Shown: positions 23,879-35,400 of the stretch, in pieces | Layout of the letters: each line of letters opens with the position of its first letter | Numbering within the stretch: position 1 is the stretch's first letter | Assembly: GCA_024752435.1 (NCBI GenBank) | Contig: CP103037.1 | Location: forward strand, 62,001-126,000 | Reading direction: 5' to 3' | Source: Allantophomopsis cytisporea | Lineage: Eukaryota; Ascomycota; Leotiomycetes; Phacidiales; Phacidiaceae | Length of the DNA stretch: 64,000 nt | Made by a program: the position numbers and the translations under genes | The notes under the pieces: generated by a model | Seen by the model: the letters and a program-made list of their open reading frames with translations, nothing else | Told to the model about the DNA's origin: nothing | The model's database searches: none

Positions 23879-24392
23879 CTAGGCCTTGGCACCCTCGAGA
23901 CCACCTCCCTCGCGCTTGTCGAAGTTGATATATCCCTGGAGGGCATCCGAGGACTCCACTTTTTCACGCTTATCAAAGTTGATATATCCCTGGAGATCTG
24001 GAGACTCGGTTTCTTCGCGCTTGTCGAAATTGATGTATCCCTGGAGATCTGGAGACTCGACTTCATCACGCTTGTCAAAATTGATATATCCCTGAAGAGC
24101 ATCTGAGGACTCCACTTCTTCACGCTTATCAAAGTTGATATATCCCTGGAGATCTGGGGACTCGGTTTCCTCGCGCTTATCAAAATTAACATACCCCTGA
24201 AGGGCATCTGAGGACTCGACTCCATCGCGCTTGCTGTACTGGGCGGTATTGCGAATCTCTGTGGTAATATCAGAAACATTGCCTTATACAGCATATATTA
24301 GACTAACCTATCAGATTATCACTAGGAATAGCAATAGCGGAGACAGTGGTAGCTGCGAGAGCTACCATTTGGAAAATAGCAGATACATGCAT
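23879..24392 (-). CDS. Dikaritin-like RiPP precursor peptide, six Kex2-flanked repeats
   Basis: Two exons (24392-24308, 24258-23879) give 154 residues. Residues 1-20 form a signal peptide (hydrophobic MVALAATTVSAIAI). After a short leader ending in SKR, six repeats fill residues 40-144, each ending in the Kex2 site KR. The repeats are of 17 or 18 residues and read acidic spacer, then LQG, then core, then DKR. The core is YVNF in repeat 1 and YINF in repeats 2-6. Two spacer types occur, ESSDALQ (18-residue units 1, 3, 6) and ESPDLQ (17-residue units 2, 4, 5). The tail is short (EGGGLEGAKA). This layout, with three UstYa genes alongside, is that of precursors of ustiloxin, phomopsin and asperipin. 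The start at 24392 is preferred over an in-frame Met further upstream because it places the signal peptide at the N-terminus. The product is not known to me. Class call strong, chemistry inferred. Confidence 0.9.
23912..24226 (-). repeat. Six tandem coding repeats of 51/54 bp in the precursor
   Basis: Six direct repeats lie within the precursor exon 2. The unit is 54 bp when the spacer has Ser-Ser-Asp-Ala and 51 bp when it has Ser-Pro-Asp. Codon choice differs between copies at silent positions, so the amino-acid core is more uniform than the DNA. The opposite strand also reads open here and gives a false repeat protein. Confidence 0.95.
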
Positions 24393-25249
24393 GTTTCCTG
24401 AAGCCAAGATAGTATGCAGAATACTTAAAAAGAAATATGAGAGCTTTGAAGAGTTGGATTGATGTTTACGAGGAGCAGAAGAAGAGGGATGAAAGCATCT
24501 TTTATATTTTGCTATCTTAACTACCTCTTTTGAATCTCTCTGTTGCCTCGGGTAAACGGGCCTCCCTTTCGATAACAAGTTTACCTATTCAGAACCATTT
24601 CCTCCTTTCAGAAATTGCCTACTTTCCTAACTAGTCCTCTTCAAACATTCTTTGCGTCGACGCTTACTGCAATCGTGGCTTCTTGGCATGTTGTGTTAGT
24701 GAAATCGCACAATGACTTCCACTTTTGCTGTAAGCCTTGTACATACATGTCCGTCCATGCATCTACGATTGTGATAATGCAGTGGTATTGCATTTAATAT
24801 TTCGGTGTTGCCGGTCTTGTATTGGGTATGTTGGCGTTGATCGAAACACCAGAAGCGGGTTTCGATCTAAAAAATGCCTCGTGTTCACTTTACGTATCAA
24901 GAACATCTTTCATGCAGCGATTCACACAAGCAGCACATTTTGTGAGAGCTGTTGCATGAGGCGTCCAATAAAGAACAGCCCTACAGAAGCCTTATTTCAT
25001 TCCTAGCTACTTGGAAAATTGAAGATATTTCAAGTGGGGCATGGTGACCATCTTACCCTGATGTTGTGGACATTCAGTTCATTGCATAGTCCGAGATATC
25101 CTCTTCAGTCACAGCACGCCTTAATTACAATATCTGAACAATATTGTTCTTGAGATCTTGTCCTTTATCCCCTCATCGTGTACATCTACAGAGTCCAAAT
25201 TTTCACTTGTTGGTTTCTTTTGACTTTCATCTCTTTCACAAATCTCACT
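24393..25249. promoter_or_regulatory. Divergent intergenic region precursor / first UstYa gene
   Basis: 857 bp between the divergent start codons of the precursor (-) and the first UstYa gene (+). No supported coding sequence. By position it holds both promoters and may co-regulate them; no specific operator could be identified by eye. Confidence 0.55.
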
Positions 25250-26170
25250 ATGCTTTCAAGCCCTTTTTCGATATTTCGAAGCAACCCCATTTATTCCGAA
25301 AAAGAAGATGAGGACGTTGCCGAAGTCTTGCTCGAATCTAATTCTCACCAAATCCCCCGTCGACGGGAATCGTGGTTAGATACCCGCTACAATCTTCTTC
25401 TGCATGTGAGCCTAATTGTTCTCTACACAACAATCACCTTGACAGTAATCAAGTATCACCATATTCCGGCACCAGAGAAATTTTGCAATAATCTAATACC
25501 TTGTAAGTATCTAGCTAGGTCTTGGTCTTATGAAATTTGCGTTAAGACTAATGTTAAGATGATAGCTCCTGCCCGTGATGCTGTTTCATACGAACGTGTC
25601 TCTTTCAATAACTCTCTTGAGGATAAGAACCCCTTCAAAGGAACTCCCAGAGACGAGCTTCATGACGCATGGCGCGGTATCTTGAAGTGTTTGTATTGCG
25701 CCAAATTATGTTTTCTTCGTTCTAACATGCTTTCAGATCAAAACATCCGCGTTCAGGAGGAGGACTTACGTCGAATCAACCGCACAGGAATCCCCCTGAA
25801 TGATGAAAAGGGTGGTTATCTCGCCACTCTTGATGTATTTCACGAACTCCACTGTCTCAATATCATCCGTGAACAGGTTTATCGACCATACTACCCGGAT
25901 AGACATACGGTGGAAAAACAGCTTCTCCACGTGGATCATTGCATAGATACTCTGCGCCAGACTCTGATGTGCCATGGAGATATTTCGCTACTGACTCATA
26001 CTTGGATTCCTGATTATCCACTCCCTTGGCCTAACTTTGCTATAGACCATGAGTGTCGAAACTGGGATGCGTTGATGGAATGGTCAAAAGAAAAATGGAT
26101 TTCAAGCTTGAAAGGTCCAATTCTTACACACCCCAGTCTTGGTGAGATTTGTCAATACATATGTGGATAA
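25250..26170 (+). CDS. UstYa-family oxidase (DUF3328), copy A
   Basis: Three exons (25250-25502, 25566-25688, 25737-26170) give 269 residues. A cytosolic tail of about 47 residues is followed by one membrane helix (about 48-67, LLLHVSLIVLYTTITLTVI) and a luminal domain with both UstYa hallmark motifs: HELHC (161-165) and HVDHC (190-194). SYERVSFNNSL, DELHDAWRGIL and IDTLRQTLMC segments also match the family. UstYa proteins of ustiloxin and related pathways catalyse oxidative cyclisation of the Tyr-containing core. Both introns are multiples of three without stops, so the frame reads through them and an unspliced model would be 330 residues with extra sequence. It is divergent from the precursor. 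Confidence 0.9.
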   Translation: MLSSPFSIFRSNPIYSEKEDEDVAEVLLESNSHQIPRRRESWLDTRYNLLLHVSLIVLYTTITLTVIKYHHIPAPEKFCNNLIPCKYLARSWSYEICVKTNVKMIAPARDAVSYERVSFNNSLEDKNPFKGTPRDELHDAWRGILKCLYCAKLCFLRSNMLSDQNIRVQEEDLRRINRTGIPLNDEKGGYLATLDVFHELHCLNIIREQVYRPYYPDRHTVEKQLLHVDHCIDTLRQTLMCHGDISLLTHTWIPDYPLPWPNFAIDHECRNWDALMEWSKEKWISSLKGPILTHPSLGEICQYICG

Positions 26171-27290
26171 ATTTTGCTGACTATAGACCTAGGTGTTGTA
26201 TGGCCTATAGATGAGGAACAGTGATCATGTTAGTTTCCAAAAGCTAGTCTTGGGAAGGGAAATATACTAGTAATTTTGGCAAATTGTTTCCCAACTTGTT
26301 GAGAAACTGCGTGATACACTTCGAACGCCTCCAAGAACAATTCTGCATGATATCTCCTATAGATCCCTTGCATCTCAAATGATTACGGCAAACACGGAAA
26401 CTTGTAAATAGAAAGGCCACATCATGACATGCATGTAGATCTTGGAAGCGTCTCGTTGTCTGACCCTCTTGTCATAAGGACCTTGATCCATCGACAATCG
26501 AACAGTCTAGATTCATGGAGGAAAAATGAGTACTTTGTAGAGATAACTCTTGGCAAGGGTTACACTGAAAGTGAAACTTTTAACAAACTAAATCGATCAT
26601 ATTCCAAATCGCGAACGAGATTCGAATATTACGGTTATGTAGAAATTGAAAAATACCCCTTTCAAATTCAGCTTGGCGCTTCCTGTCCTATGTCGTATAA
26701 TGGTTAGTATTTAGCAAGAATTGTATGCATGTACATGTAGACAGACGATGGCATCATTTCTTGCATTATCGGATAGTACTTAAGTATCGTAGATAAGCGA
26801 TCTACCAGGGTGATTGACAAGATATCTGAGTATCAATCAAGTAGACCCTATATGCGTGCGCAACAGCTTGCATATTATGTAGCTATCTATGGATTAGGAA
26901 AGTCAATTGTACATAACTCTAACTACGCATTCACTCAGAGGTCATGCTGGTGATTTCCGACTTATCTTTCAGCCACATTTAAGAAATCCACAGAAAAAGC
27001 CTCGGGCTCTCCGCGGCCCTTGCAAAGCACACCATTCATTATGCACGTACGACCTATTGGAATCATAATGTCGAGTCATCTTCTTCATTAAAACCCGATG
27101 GTACATTCTTTTTCAATTGTTATGCATGTTTCAGCTGTGGCGTTCCATGCACTTTGCTTTGCCCATAGGAGATGAGAAGAATCGTATCATTTAGAAGTAG
27201 GCTCAAAACTCAGCTACCTCATGCGATGCGGCAATGGCTATGCTGAAGACTTGATTTCTACTTCTATGGACTAATCGGGAGAATTTCCTA
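26171..27290. other. Spacer between UstYa copies A and B
   Basis: About 1.1 kb, AT-rich, between the 3' ends of two convergent UstYa genes. A 92-codon frame at 26429-26707 has no recognisable domain and is not supported. No UstYa motif remnants were found. Confidence 0.5.
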
Positions 27291-28219
27291 TTATGCGATT
27301 CCAGTGTAGTTGTGCGGAGCCTTGTGCTCCGTTGTCCATTGGACAGCTTGTTCCCAGCTTCGACACTGATGTGAAACTCCCCAGCCATTCACAGTCGCTT
27401 TGCCAGGCGCAACTTCTGCAGCCCACTCCAATGTCATGTCCCCAGCACACATTATGCTCTGGCGAATGTAGTCAAAACAGTGGCCCATATGTCCTGTCTG
27501 CGCATGCTCTAGTTGATCGCCCGAGAGTAACTCTTCGCCAAATACATGAGGGGTCGTGTTGTAGAGTGCGGAGTAGTAGCTCTCCCGAATCATTCCCTAT
27601 TCAGAATGGATCAGCCATGATGTGAGTTCAATGTAAGTTCAGTTTGGAACAACAAACCAGACAGTGAAGTTGATGAAACATAGAGATGCTATATCGATCA
27701 GGTCCTACATCTGTAGGAATTCCGGGCTTAAGTCCATAGACCTCCGGGTTTTTGACCAGGACAAATCCTCTGCCACCTATCCATGAAGTCATATGAGTAT
27801 AGAAAGGCAGTATCTATCCGATAACACTCACTTGGCATGAGACTATCCCAAGCTGCATTGCTCTCGAGACTCGGCTTGGACATAAAAACCGGGTGTGCTT
27901 CGAACATGATTTTCACGGATTGGACTGGAAACAAATGTGGTCAGTATAGACTGTACTAGATTATAGATCAAAACTCACGATTTGGAGAGAAATGCAACGG
28001 TATCTCAGCTGTTTCCACAACTATCCCATAGAGAGTTGAAGCAACGGCAAGGCATGCAATGCAAACAACCAAGATTACCCAAAGAGGGACAAACTTTTTC
28101 GTGATTTTTGATGCAGCTTCTTCGTCGATCGAGTTCTCGTCGCCTGAAATTTCTTTGTAAGAAGGTAATGATTGGAATTCCGCATTTTGTTTTCGAAGAT
28201 AATCGAACATCGTCACCAT
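27291..28219 (-). CDS. UstYa-family oxidase (DUF3328), copy B
   Basis: Four exons (28219-27979, 27924-27832, 27776-27658, 27596-27291) give 252 residues. It has a cytosolic tail (1-43), a membrane helix (about 44-66, VPLWVILVVCIACLAVASTLYGIVV) and a luminal domain with HQLHC (146-150) and HMGHC (187-191) followed by FDYIRQSIMC. WDSLMP and GRGFVLVKNPEVYGL are also family-like. Three introns interrupt the gene, one right after the first hallmark motif. Alternative in-frame starts are at 28240 and 28210; the one at 28219 has a good context (A at -3, G at +4). Predicted role: membrane-anchored oxidative cyclase acting on the precursor repeats. Confidence 0.88.
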
Positions 28220-29242
28220 TCTTCTGAAGTGCACTGGCAACTTGGAAAGATTTGAGGTTTAAGTGAAAGGCAGGTGAAGAGTATGAAGACGTAGCGAGAG
28301 AATGGAATACAGGGTATGTAGAACAATTTCCACAGTTCTTGGTTGTTACGTAGAGCAATACCGATTGGGAAGCTTCAGGTTGTTTCTCGAGTATGATATA
28401 TCCGTCCGTATTCTGTTGCAGACATCTAAAGTTCAACTGATGATGATGAACAGCTATCTCAGTTCTGTTAATTACATCTTGCTAGTAGGGTTAGATGCCA
28501 ACTAACTTACGAAGTGTTGGACCAATGCCGTATGGCTACCAATGGGTTACGACTGTATAAGATATATTCTATCTGATGTCAACAGAAATAGAATGGCTGA
28601 AGGAAGAAACATGAGAGTCTCATGAGGCTCGGAGAAAACTACTCATACATCTCTTTGACTTTGAAATATTGCAGCAGCGGCGATGCATCAAGTGACGTAC
28701 CATTCCTCTCGATATCTTGGATGTAAAATGATACGAATTCAAGATGCTGGGTGCAAGGCTACTAGTTGCGGAAGAATCCTAGATGAATGATTTTCCACCC
28801 ACGGTCCTTGCATTGCTAAGTAGCTGTAATCCCAGAATATTGACGCATGAAAAAACGATAAGACCCGGAAGTCTTGGCTCCTCTGCCATGTCCGGATGAT
28901 TTGAGATATTTCATAGAAACATCACACAATAAGTCTCTCAGTTCATACTTAGTCAGACCTTGGTATATTCATGCACCTTCATCTTTTAGGTTGACTTTCA
29001 GCTGTAGGTGTCTCGTCTTTATCCGCGCGAGCTTACACAACCTTACAGGCATTGATCATGTTGTGTTGTGTTCAAGGTATCACAACGAAAGATAACGTTT
29101 TGTCATCTGTATCATCTTTATTTCTAACCTTATCCTAGGCGGCCAGCATCGCTTATTAAGTAGTGATACTTAATCCCTGTTCAGATAATGATCCCACGAA
29201 CTCATGCAGTTCTCCGTCATGACGCAATCCTAACTCAAGATC
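28220..29242. other. Spacer between UstYa copies B and C
   Basis: About 1.0 kb without a supported gene. It contains the promoter of copy B. Short frames have no recognisable domain. Confidence 0.5.
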
Positions 29243-29969
29243 CTAATCCGATTGATCGACAAGGTCCCACAAGAGAAGTGGATCCTTACACTCGCGGTCG
29301 ATCATACCATCAATTATTTCTTGACCCCGAGAGTTCATCTTCGGCGGCTCAATAGTAGCGTCAGCATTGCAGAGCATCGCCTGTTTCTCATTAGATTGAG
29401 ATTCTTGAAATGGCATCAGAAGTTAGAAGGGTAAAGGATTGGGAAAGAAAGTTACATACCTGACGTAGATAGTCGAAACAATGCACCCAATGATTATGAC
29501 CACCCGAATGTGAATGTAGGAGATCTTCCCCTCTTAAGTCCAGTTCATTTCCTCGCTCCATGTCTTCGATCATCTCGTAAAGACCTTGTATTGCTCCCCT
29601 TAACATGACAAGGCAATGTAGCTGATGGAACATAGATATGCCGTACTTATGCTTTTTTTCATTCTTATCCACTTTCATGATGTATCCTCCGTTTTGAGGA
29701 AGCAAATCTGTCCAGAGATAATCGAACGAATGGCTTAAGTTCTTGTAGCTTTCATGTTCTTCAAAGGTCACATGATATGTAGCATCAGAATTGTCGAGGA
29801 AATTTGACAGAGTTGAGGACGTATCGGAACTATCACCAATACCTCGAAAGGCAGTGATACTCTGAAGAAGGAAAATGACAACCACCAGAGAGGCAGCTGG
29901 AACAAACATCGCATATAAAACTAAAGACAAAAGAGATTGTTTTGTTGGGAGTTTTTGAAAGTAAAGCAT
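29243..29969 (-). CDS. UstYa-family oxidase (DUF3328), copy C
   Basis: Two exons (29969-29460, 29380-29243) give 215 residues. The cytosolic tail is very short (about 18 residues). A membrane helix spans about 19-38 (YAMFVPAASLVVVIFLL). The luminal part has HQLHC (115-119) and HWVHC (160-164) with FDYLRQ, then after the intron AMLCNADATIEP, as expected for the family. The protein is shorter than copies A and B, mainly in the N-terminal tail. The gene ends in LLLWDLVDQSD. It shares orientation with copy B, 1 kb away. The role is inferred as oxidative cyclisation, possibly on a different bond or partner of the same core. Confidence 0.88.
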
Positions 29970-32438
29970 TTTGAAACAAAAATCGACGACAAAGTGTTAG
30001 ATACAGAACTTTGAGGATCTTCGACAGAATTCGAGAAACTTCATATTATTCATTCCAAAGTACTTCAAGGGAATTGCGTCAACAGAGGTTATGCTGGAAT
30101 AAGAATCAAGCATGTGCAAGCATAAACAGGAAGTGTTCAACCGATCATCCTTCCCCACATACAAAACCAGTATCTCTTATCTCGGCCCATCTGTCGGCAG
30201 ATGGCAATTGGACCTCGCATTATTGACTTAAGTTCCCCCACATTTGTTTACTTGAAGTGTGAAGGACAAAGAATCATGATTAAATGAGCTGCATTTGATG
30301 AAGTGTTGGCAGCCCAGTAATCTCTAGACCCGCAGAAATGATATCGGTAAATCCGAGAACTTACTTTACCCTGCATGCATATTCGACAGACTTGTCCAAC
30401 CCAAAATAACACTTAACATGCATCTACACTGGTTACAGAGGAGTTTTTTCATCACAAAGTCGTGAGTTCCCCCCGTAGGTGAAACCAGCTCTCCACATCT
30501 AGACCGAACGTCTACATTATCACGTTGCATCATAACGGTGCCCTCATCATTACTATCAAGTTGAGTAACCCGGTTCACGCGCTTGGCACCTTTGCGCCCA
30601 AAACTTAAACCCACAAGGTTGATTCATGTCGATCTGCATTCGGGAGTAGGTCCGCTATTGCATGCGGCGCCGGCCGACGTTGATATCGTGTATGCATGTA
30701 TACTCAATTCGGGCTTCATCTTGTGAGAACCTTCGCAAAATCAACGGCCATGGAATCGACTTCAAGCAAACAAGCCGAATCGCATTCGACGTAAAATCTC
30801 ATTCCCGATGTCTATTCTTTTTTGATAATACTACACCTCGAAAATGCTACCCAAAGAACTTGAAAAAAGCAACATTTATTAAGTACTATTGGCCGGCCTT
30901 CTCAACATCTTCAACACACTACAGAATACCAAGCCTTGGAAAAGCCGCAAAGGTTTCTAGAACCTCGATCTCAACGGTTTGTCTCATAGGACTTGAAGTT
31001 TGTATCTTCTTTGTCTACTCGACTACTTTTGCTCTTGTGTTACACAATCTGCTTCGTAGCCGTCACGAGTCTGGTGTGATAACCTGTAGCGAACACTATA
31101 CCAATGTCACGACGTAGCTGGCTGATCAAAAGTTACGGCTCTGGTAAGATCAGTGGTCTCACTCACATGAAACGAGGACATTCGACAACTCTATTCACAC
31201 CGAATTTCCAGGGGATGGGGAAATTGATGCGGTATAGCATGATCTTTTCTAAAATGTAAGAAAACACTCGACCTATGATATACAAAAGTATCACTAATAA
31301 CAGAGAAATACAGCAACATTGTTGTCCAAGAGTATGACTCAAATAAGTTGAATAGGACTTCAGATCTCCGTCGTGACGAATCCAGACACCTCGATGGGGT
31401 AGGGGTATCTTACAAACTACATTACTTGGTAAGAAAAAAATAGAATTGACTCCGCAATTACATTCAGGAAAACGTCTACTCAGATATTATATCCATATTT
31501 TTGCCCATGAAGCCGAGAGACCTCAAATGAAACGTCTTCATACGCTTGATTTGCTTTCTAATCCTTGCCCTTCTTTCTTGTTTTTGTTTCTCTATGCTTC
31601 TTGCTAACATACAAATCCTCACTGACTCTTCAAATAACTGCCTTGTCGGTCTTCATCAGATATTCATACGCCATAGCAACACCACTGTTCACACTTCTGA
31701 GTAGAGCTGAGAGATTCGAGTACCGCTCATGAAGCTAGTAGCAGAGTATGAGCAGAAAACGGGAGCCTATAGTAAAATGGACAGGCCACATGGGGCCTCA
31801 TGAAATAACGGACCAATATGGGAACACCCTGTCTTAGATAAATATTTTGACAAGACACAAGCATGATTTTGAAGAGAACTCAAGTCGTCTGAGATGGGAT
31901 GCTCACTACTAGAACTAATCAGTTGGAGGACGATACAAAACTCGATAAATCATAGTCCTTGTAACAGAGAGTTACGAAAGGTCAGGTCTAGCACTTCACA
32001 ATCTCGTGACCGGAATTATAGAAAATTTAATTTGACGAATCACTTGAAACTCGTCTGGTATTCTATTTTACGTGATGAACGCAACTTAAGGTTAAAAAAC
32101 TTCTTGCACAATGTACAAAGAAGGGTGAATCATGTGATATTACGAATCGGCGGGCAGGGGGCTTATCATAACCAACAACTTGAGGTGCCATTTTCGGCGA
32201 TACAAGGTGAGAAAGGCAGCGCAGCAGCGTGGCATGGCCCGGAGAGAAATACTGCAAAAACATGTCAGGTAGTATTAATTTACGCGATGTTGGCGGGGGT
32301 TCTGAGAATTTGTTCTCTCTGTCACTCCATGCTAAATCTAATGCATCGCGTCGTTGTTAATAGACATTCTCCACCAAGCTTATTACTTTACTTTATTGCA
32401 ACGTTAAAATCTAGCCAATTGATTCACCAGTCACAGCT
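29970..32438. other. 2.5-kb spacer, possible gene remnants, no intact gene
   Basis: AT-rich accessory DNA. A frame at 30662-31117 (+) contains one strong hydrophobic segment preceded by a basic stretch (about 30950-31060), but no UstYa motif follows. A frame at 31894-32442 has no recognisable domain. I call neither as a gene. The right end should contain the original promoter of the ABC transporter. Confidence 0.5.
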
Positions 32439-35400
32439 ATGACTAATATCCCCAGAATCACAATACCAATTAATGGCAGCTGTGATATGAGCGATGATAA
32501 TATACTTGGTCCAGTTGTACATCACTGCCACCGCGATTTCGATTTTACCTTACTCTTCAAACAATCCATCCTCTCCATTGGACCTTCAGCGCTCCTACTA
32601 CTGGTCGTTCCATTTCGAGTCTTATATCTTTCGCGAAAGAATGTCAAGGTCCGACGTCATCCTTTGCATTTGCTGAAGATCGTGAGTTTACTGTCATATT
32701 CGGCCGTATTTTTAAGCTAGTCACTAACTGCTGCAGGCTACGACTGTTGTATTTGTGGCACTTCAATTGACGCTCCTGATTCTATGGACTCAAGCGCCAA
32801 TTTCAAGGACAAAATCATCCCTTCCAGCAGCGATCCTTGGAGTCTTTGACGCCTTCATGCTTCGTGTACTGAGCCACACTGAGCATACAAGGTCAATTAG
32901 GCCCCCAACAATCATTTGTATCTACCTTTTTATTTCATCTCTGCTCGACGCTGTTCAATGTCAAACACTATGGCTACTGCCAGATCCAGACTTGATTGCC
33001 TCTGTATTCACTGCAAACCTCACAGTAAAGCTCATATTGTTGAGCTTGGAGGTCCAAGGTAAACAAAGGATCCTCAAAACTACATGGCAACAGTTGAGCC
33101 CGGAATCTACAAGCGGAATTCTTAATCGGAGCGTCTTCTGGTGGCTCAATGACCTTATGTATGAAGGTTATATGAAGACGTTATCGGTGGAGACCCTGTA
33201 CCACACTGATGAGCAGCTTGGGTCTGGATGACTACTGCAAAAACTACAGATATCTTGGGAAAAAATAACGAAGATTGGGCGATAATCTCTGCTGTTTTGC
33301 GTCTTTGAGTCTCTGAGGGGTGCATCTTTACTCAGCATACTTCCTCGCCTGTGTCTTACTGGATTCAAATTTGCTCAGCCTTTTTTGATAAATCGTGTTA
33401 TCATATTTGTTGAACATGACAATAATGTGAATAGCAGAAACATTGGATACGGGTTGATAGGTGCCACAGGGCTAATATACATTGGTCTCGCTGTAAGTCT
33501 TCCCTACTACCTGCTTCAGCTACTGTCGAAGATGCACTAAAGTTTTTAATGTATAGATAGCAACGGGATTCTATCAGCAGACAGTCTTCCGATCCTTGAC
33601 TATGATTCGAGGCGCGCTCGTATCACGAATATACTCCAGAATTCTTGAATTAGATGCAGCTACCGCAAGTGATGAGGGTTCTGCAACTCTCACTCTCATG
33701 AGTACAGATGTGCACAGAATATGTTCCTCTTTTGAAAGTTTTCACGAGATCTGGGCTAGTCCTATTGAGATTTCGCTGGCTATCTGGCTCTTGAAAAGGC
33801 AACTTGGGGTTGGCTGCATTGCCCCAGTTGTGACAATCATAGGTAAGTGTCATTTCTCATTTTAAGAGCCTTGAATCATAAATGGGTGACTAACCTTCTC
33901 AGTCTGTACGCTGGCAGCATTTCATTTATCAAAATCCATGGGTCCAGCACGAAAGAAGTGGAATGATGCAGTTCAAGAGCGTGTGACCGTTACCCCAAAC
34001 ATTGCTGGATCAATGAAAGAAGTTAAACTCTTAGGACGGGTGAATCTATGGTTGAGTAATATTCAGGTACTAAGAGTCAAGGAGTTGAATCTTTCAAAGA
34101 AATTCCGAATGCTTATCGTATATATGAATATTATTGGTATAATATCAGATAACTAGTCAATTTGGTGAATCTCACTAATTCTATAAATAGGCAACACTCC
34201 ATCAATGATAGCTCCAGTCTTAACATTTGGCATCTTTATACTTGTTGCTAGACTCCAGACCGATCAACCCTTGACTGTTGCTACAGCATTCACCTCACTG
34301 TCTATCATTTCTTTGCTTTCGGCCCCTCTTGCGGGGCTCCTCTCAGCAGTTCCAGGATTTACTGGCTCCATGGGATGCTTTGAAAGGATTCAATAGTTTC
34401 TTCTCAAAAACAATTGCGATAATTACAGAGTCTTCTCTTCAAAGGTGGTGCTTTCACAATATAATCCAGCGGAAAGGTCAGCTAATAACGACATTGAACT
34501 CACAATGCTCCCGGCAACACAGAAACACTCAAAGGCATCCTATGCGAACCGGAAAGTCATAACAGTCCAAAATGGCCCCTTTGCGGTGAAGCGCGGGGGA
34601 CTACCATTTCTAGAAAATATAAACATTCGGATTCTCTCTTCAACACTGACAGTAGTCATTGGAAGGGTTGGCACAGGGAAATCCACCTTGTTGAAAGGCC
34701 TTCTTGGAGAGATTTACTGCGTATCCGGTTCTGTTCATGTGTCGTACAGAGGAGTCGCGTATTGCGATCGGTCAAGCTGGTTGACTAACTCGACAGTCAA
34801 AGAGAACATCCTAGGTCAGTCTGGTGAAGATGAGTCATGGTATCAAGCTGTCAATCGTGCCTGCGTTTTAGACAAAGATCTTGCAAAATTTCCGGAGGGA
34901 GACGGATTAGTGATTGGTAGTAAAGACCTTTCTCTCAGTGGAGGTCAGAAGCAACGCGTGGTAAGGGTTTGAGCTTTAAATTTGTTCTTGGATTGAACTA
35001 ACAATATGATGTCAGGCTTTGGCACGGGCAATATATTCAAGAAAGGAGGTCTTGATTCTTGACGACATCTTGAGCGGCTTGCATTGGAAAACTCAGGACT
35101 TTGTATGGAGTCGTGTATTTGCTCCAACAGGTTTACTCCATAAAAATGGAGCAACGGTGGTACTTGTCACTCATACATGTATGTTTGACCACCTAGTCTT
35201 TCCACAAATTGTGCTTGCTGACTCGGCTTAGTACGTCATTTACAAGATGCAGATAACATCGTTGTAATGGGAAATGAAGGCCACATCCTAGAGCAAGGAA
35301 ACCTCCGTCACCTGAAGCGTCAAAACGGTTATATACGTAGCTTATTTGTTGAGGATGGAGTGCATGAAACTTCCAAGGATTTTATAGAGGAAAATCGTGT

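Noticed and set aside
23886..24095. Plus-strand frame with repeated SRLSKLIYPW
   Set aside because: Antisense read-through of the same tandem repeats; no start context or family.
23912..24226. CRISPR-like direct repeats
   Set aside because: The repeats are contiguous coding units without unique spacers, in a eukaryotic intron-bearing gene.
23752..24294. A 180-codon minus-strand frame with KKSSLQISRD-type repeats over the precursor
   Set aside because: It is the shifted-frame shadow of the six DNA repeats. It lacks a signal peptide and KR-flanked cores, whereas the chosen frame has both and splices cleanly.
26429..26707. 92-codon plus-strand frame between UstYa copies A and B
   Set aside because: No recognisable motif, no signal peptide and no splice support; likely chance.
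31894..32442. 182-codon plus-strand frame before the ABC pseudogene
   Set aside because: Composition unlike a folded protein, no known motif, and it runs into the ABC start.
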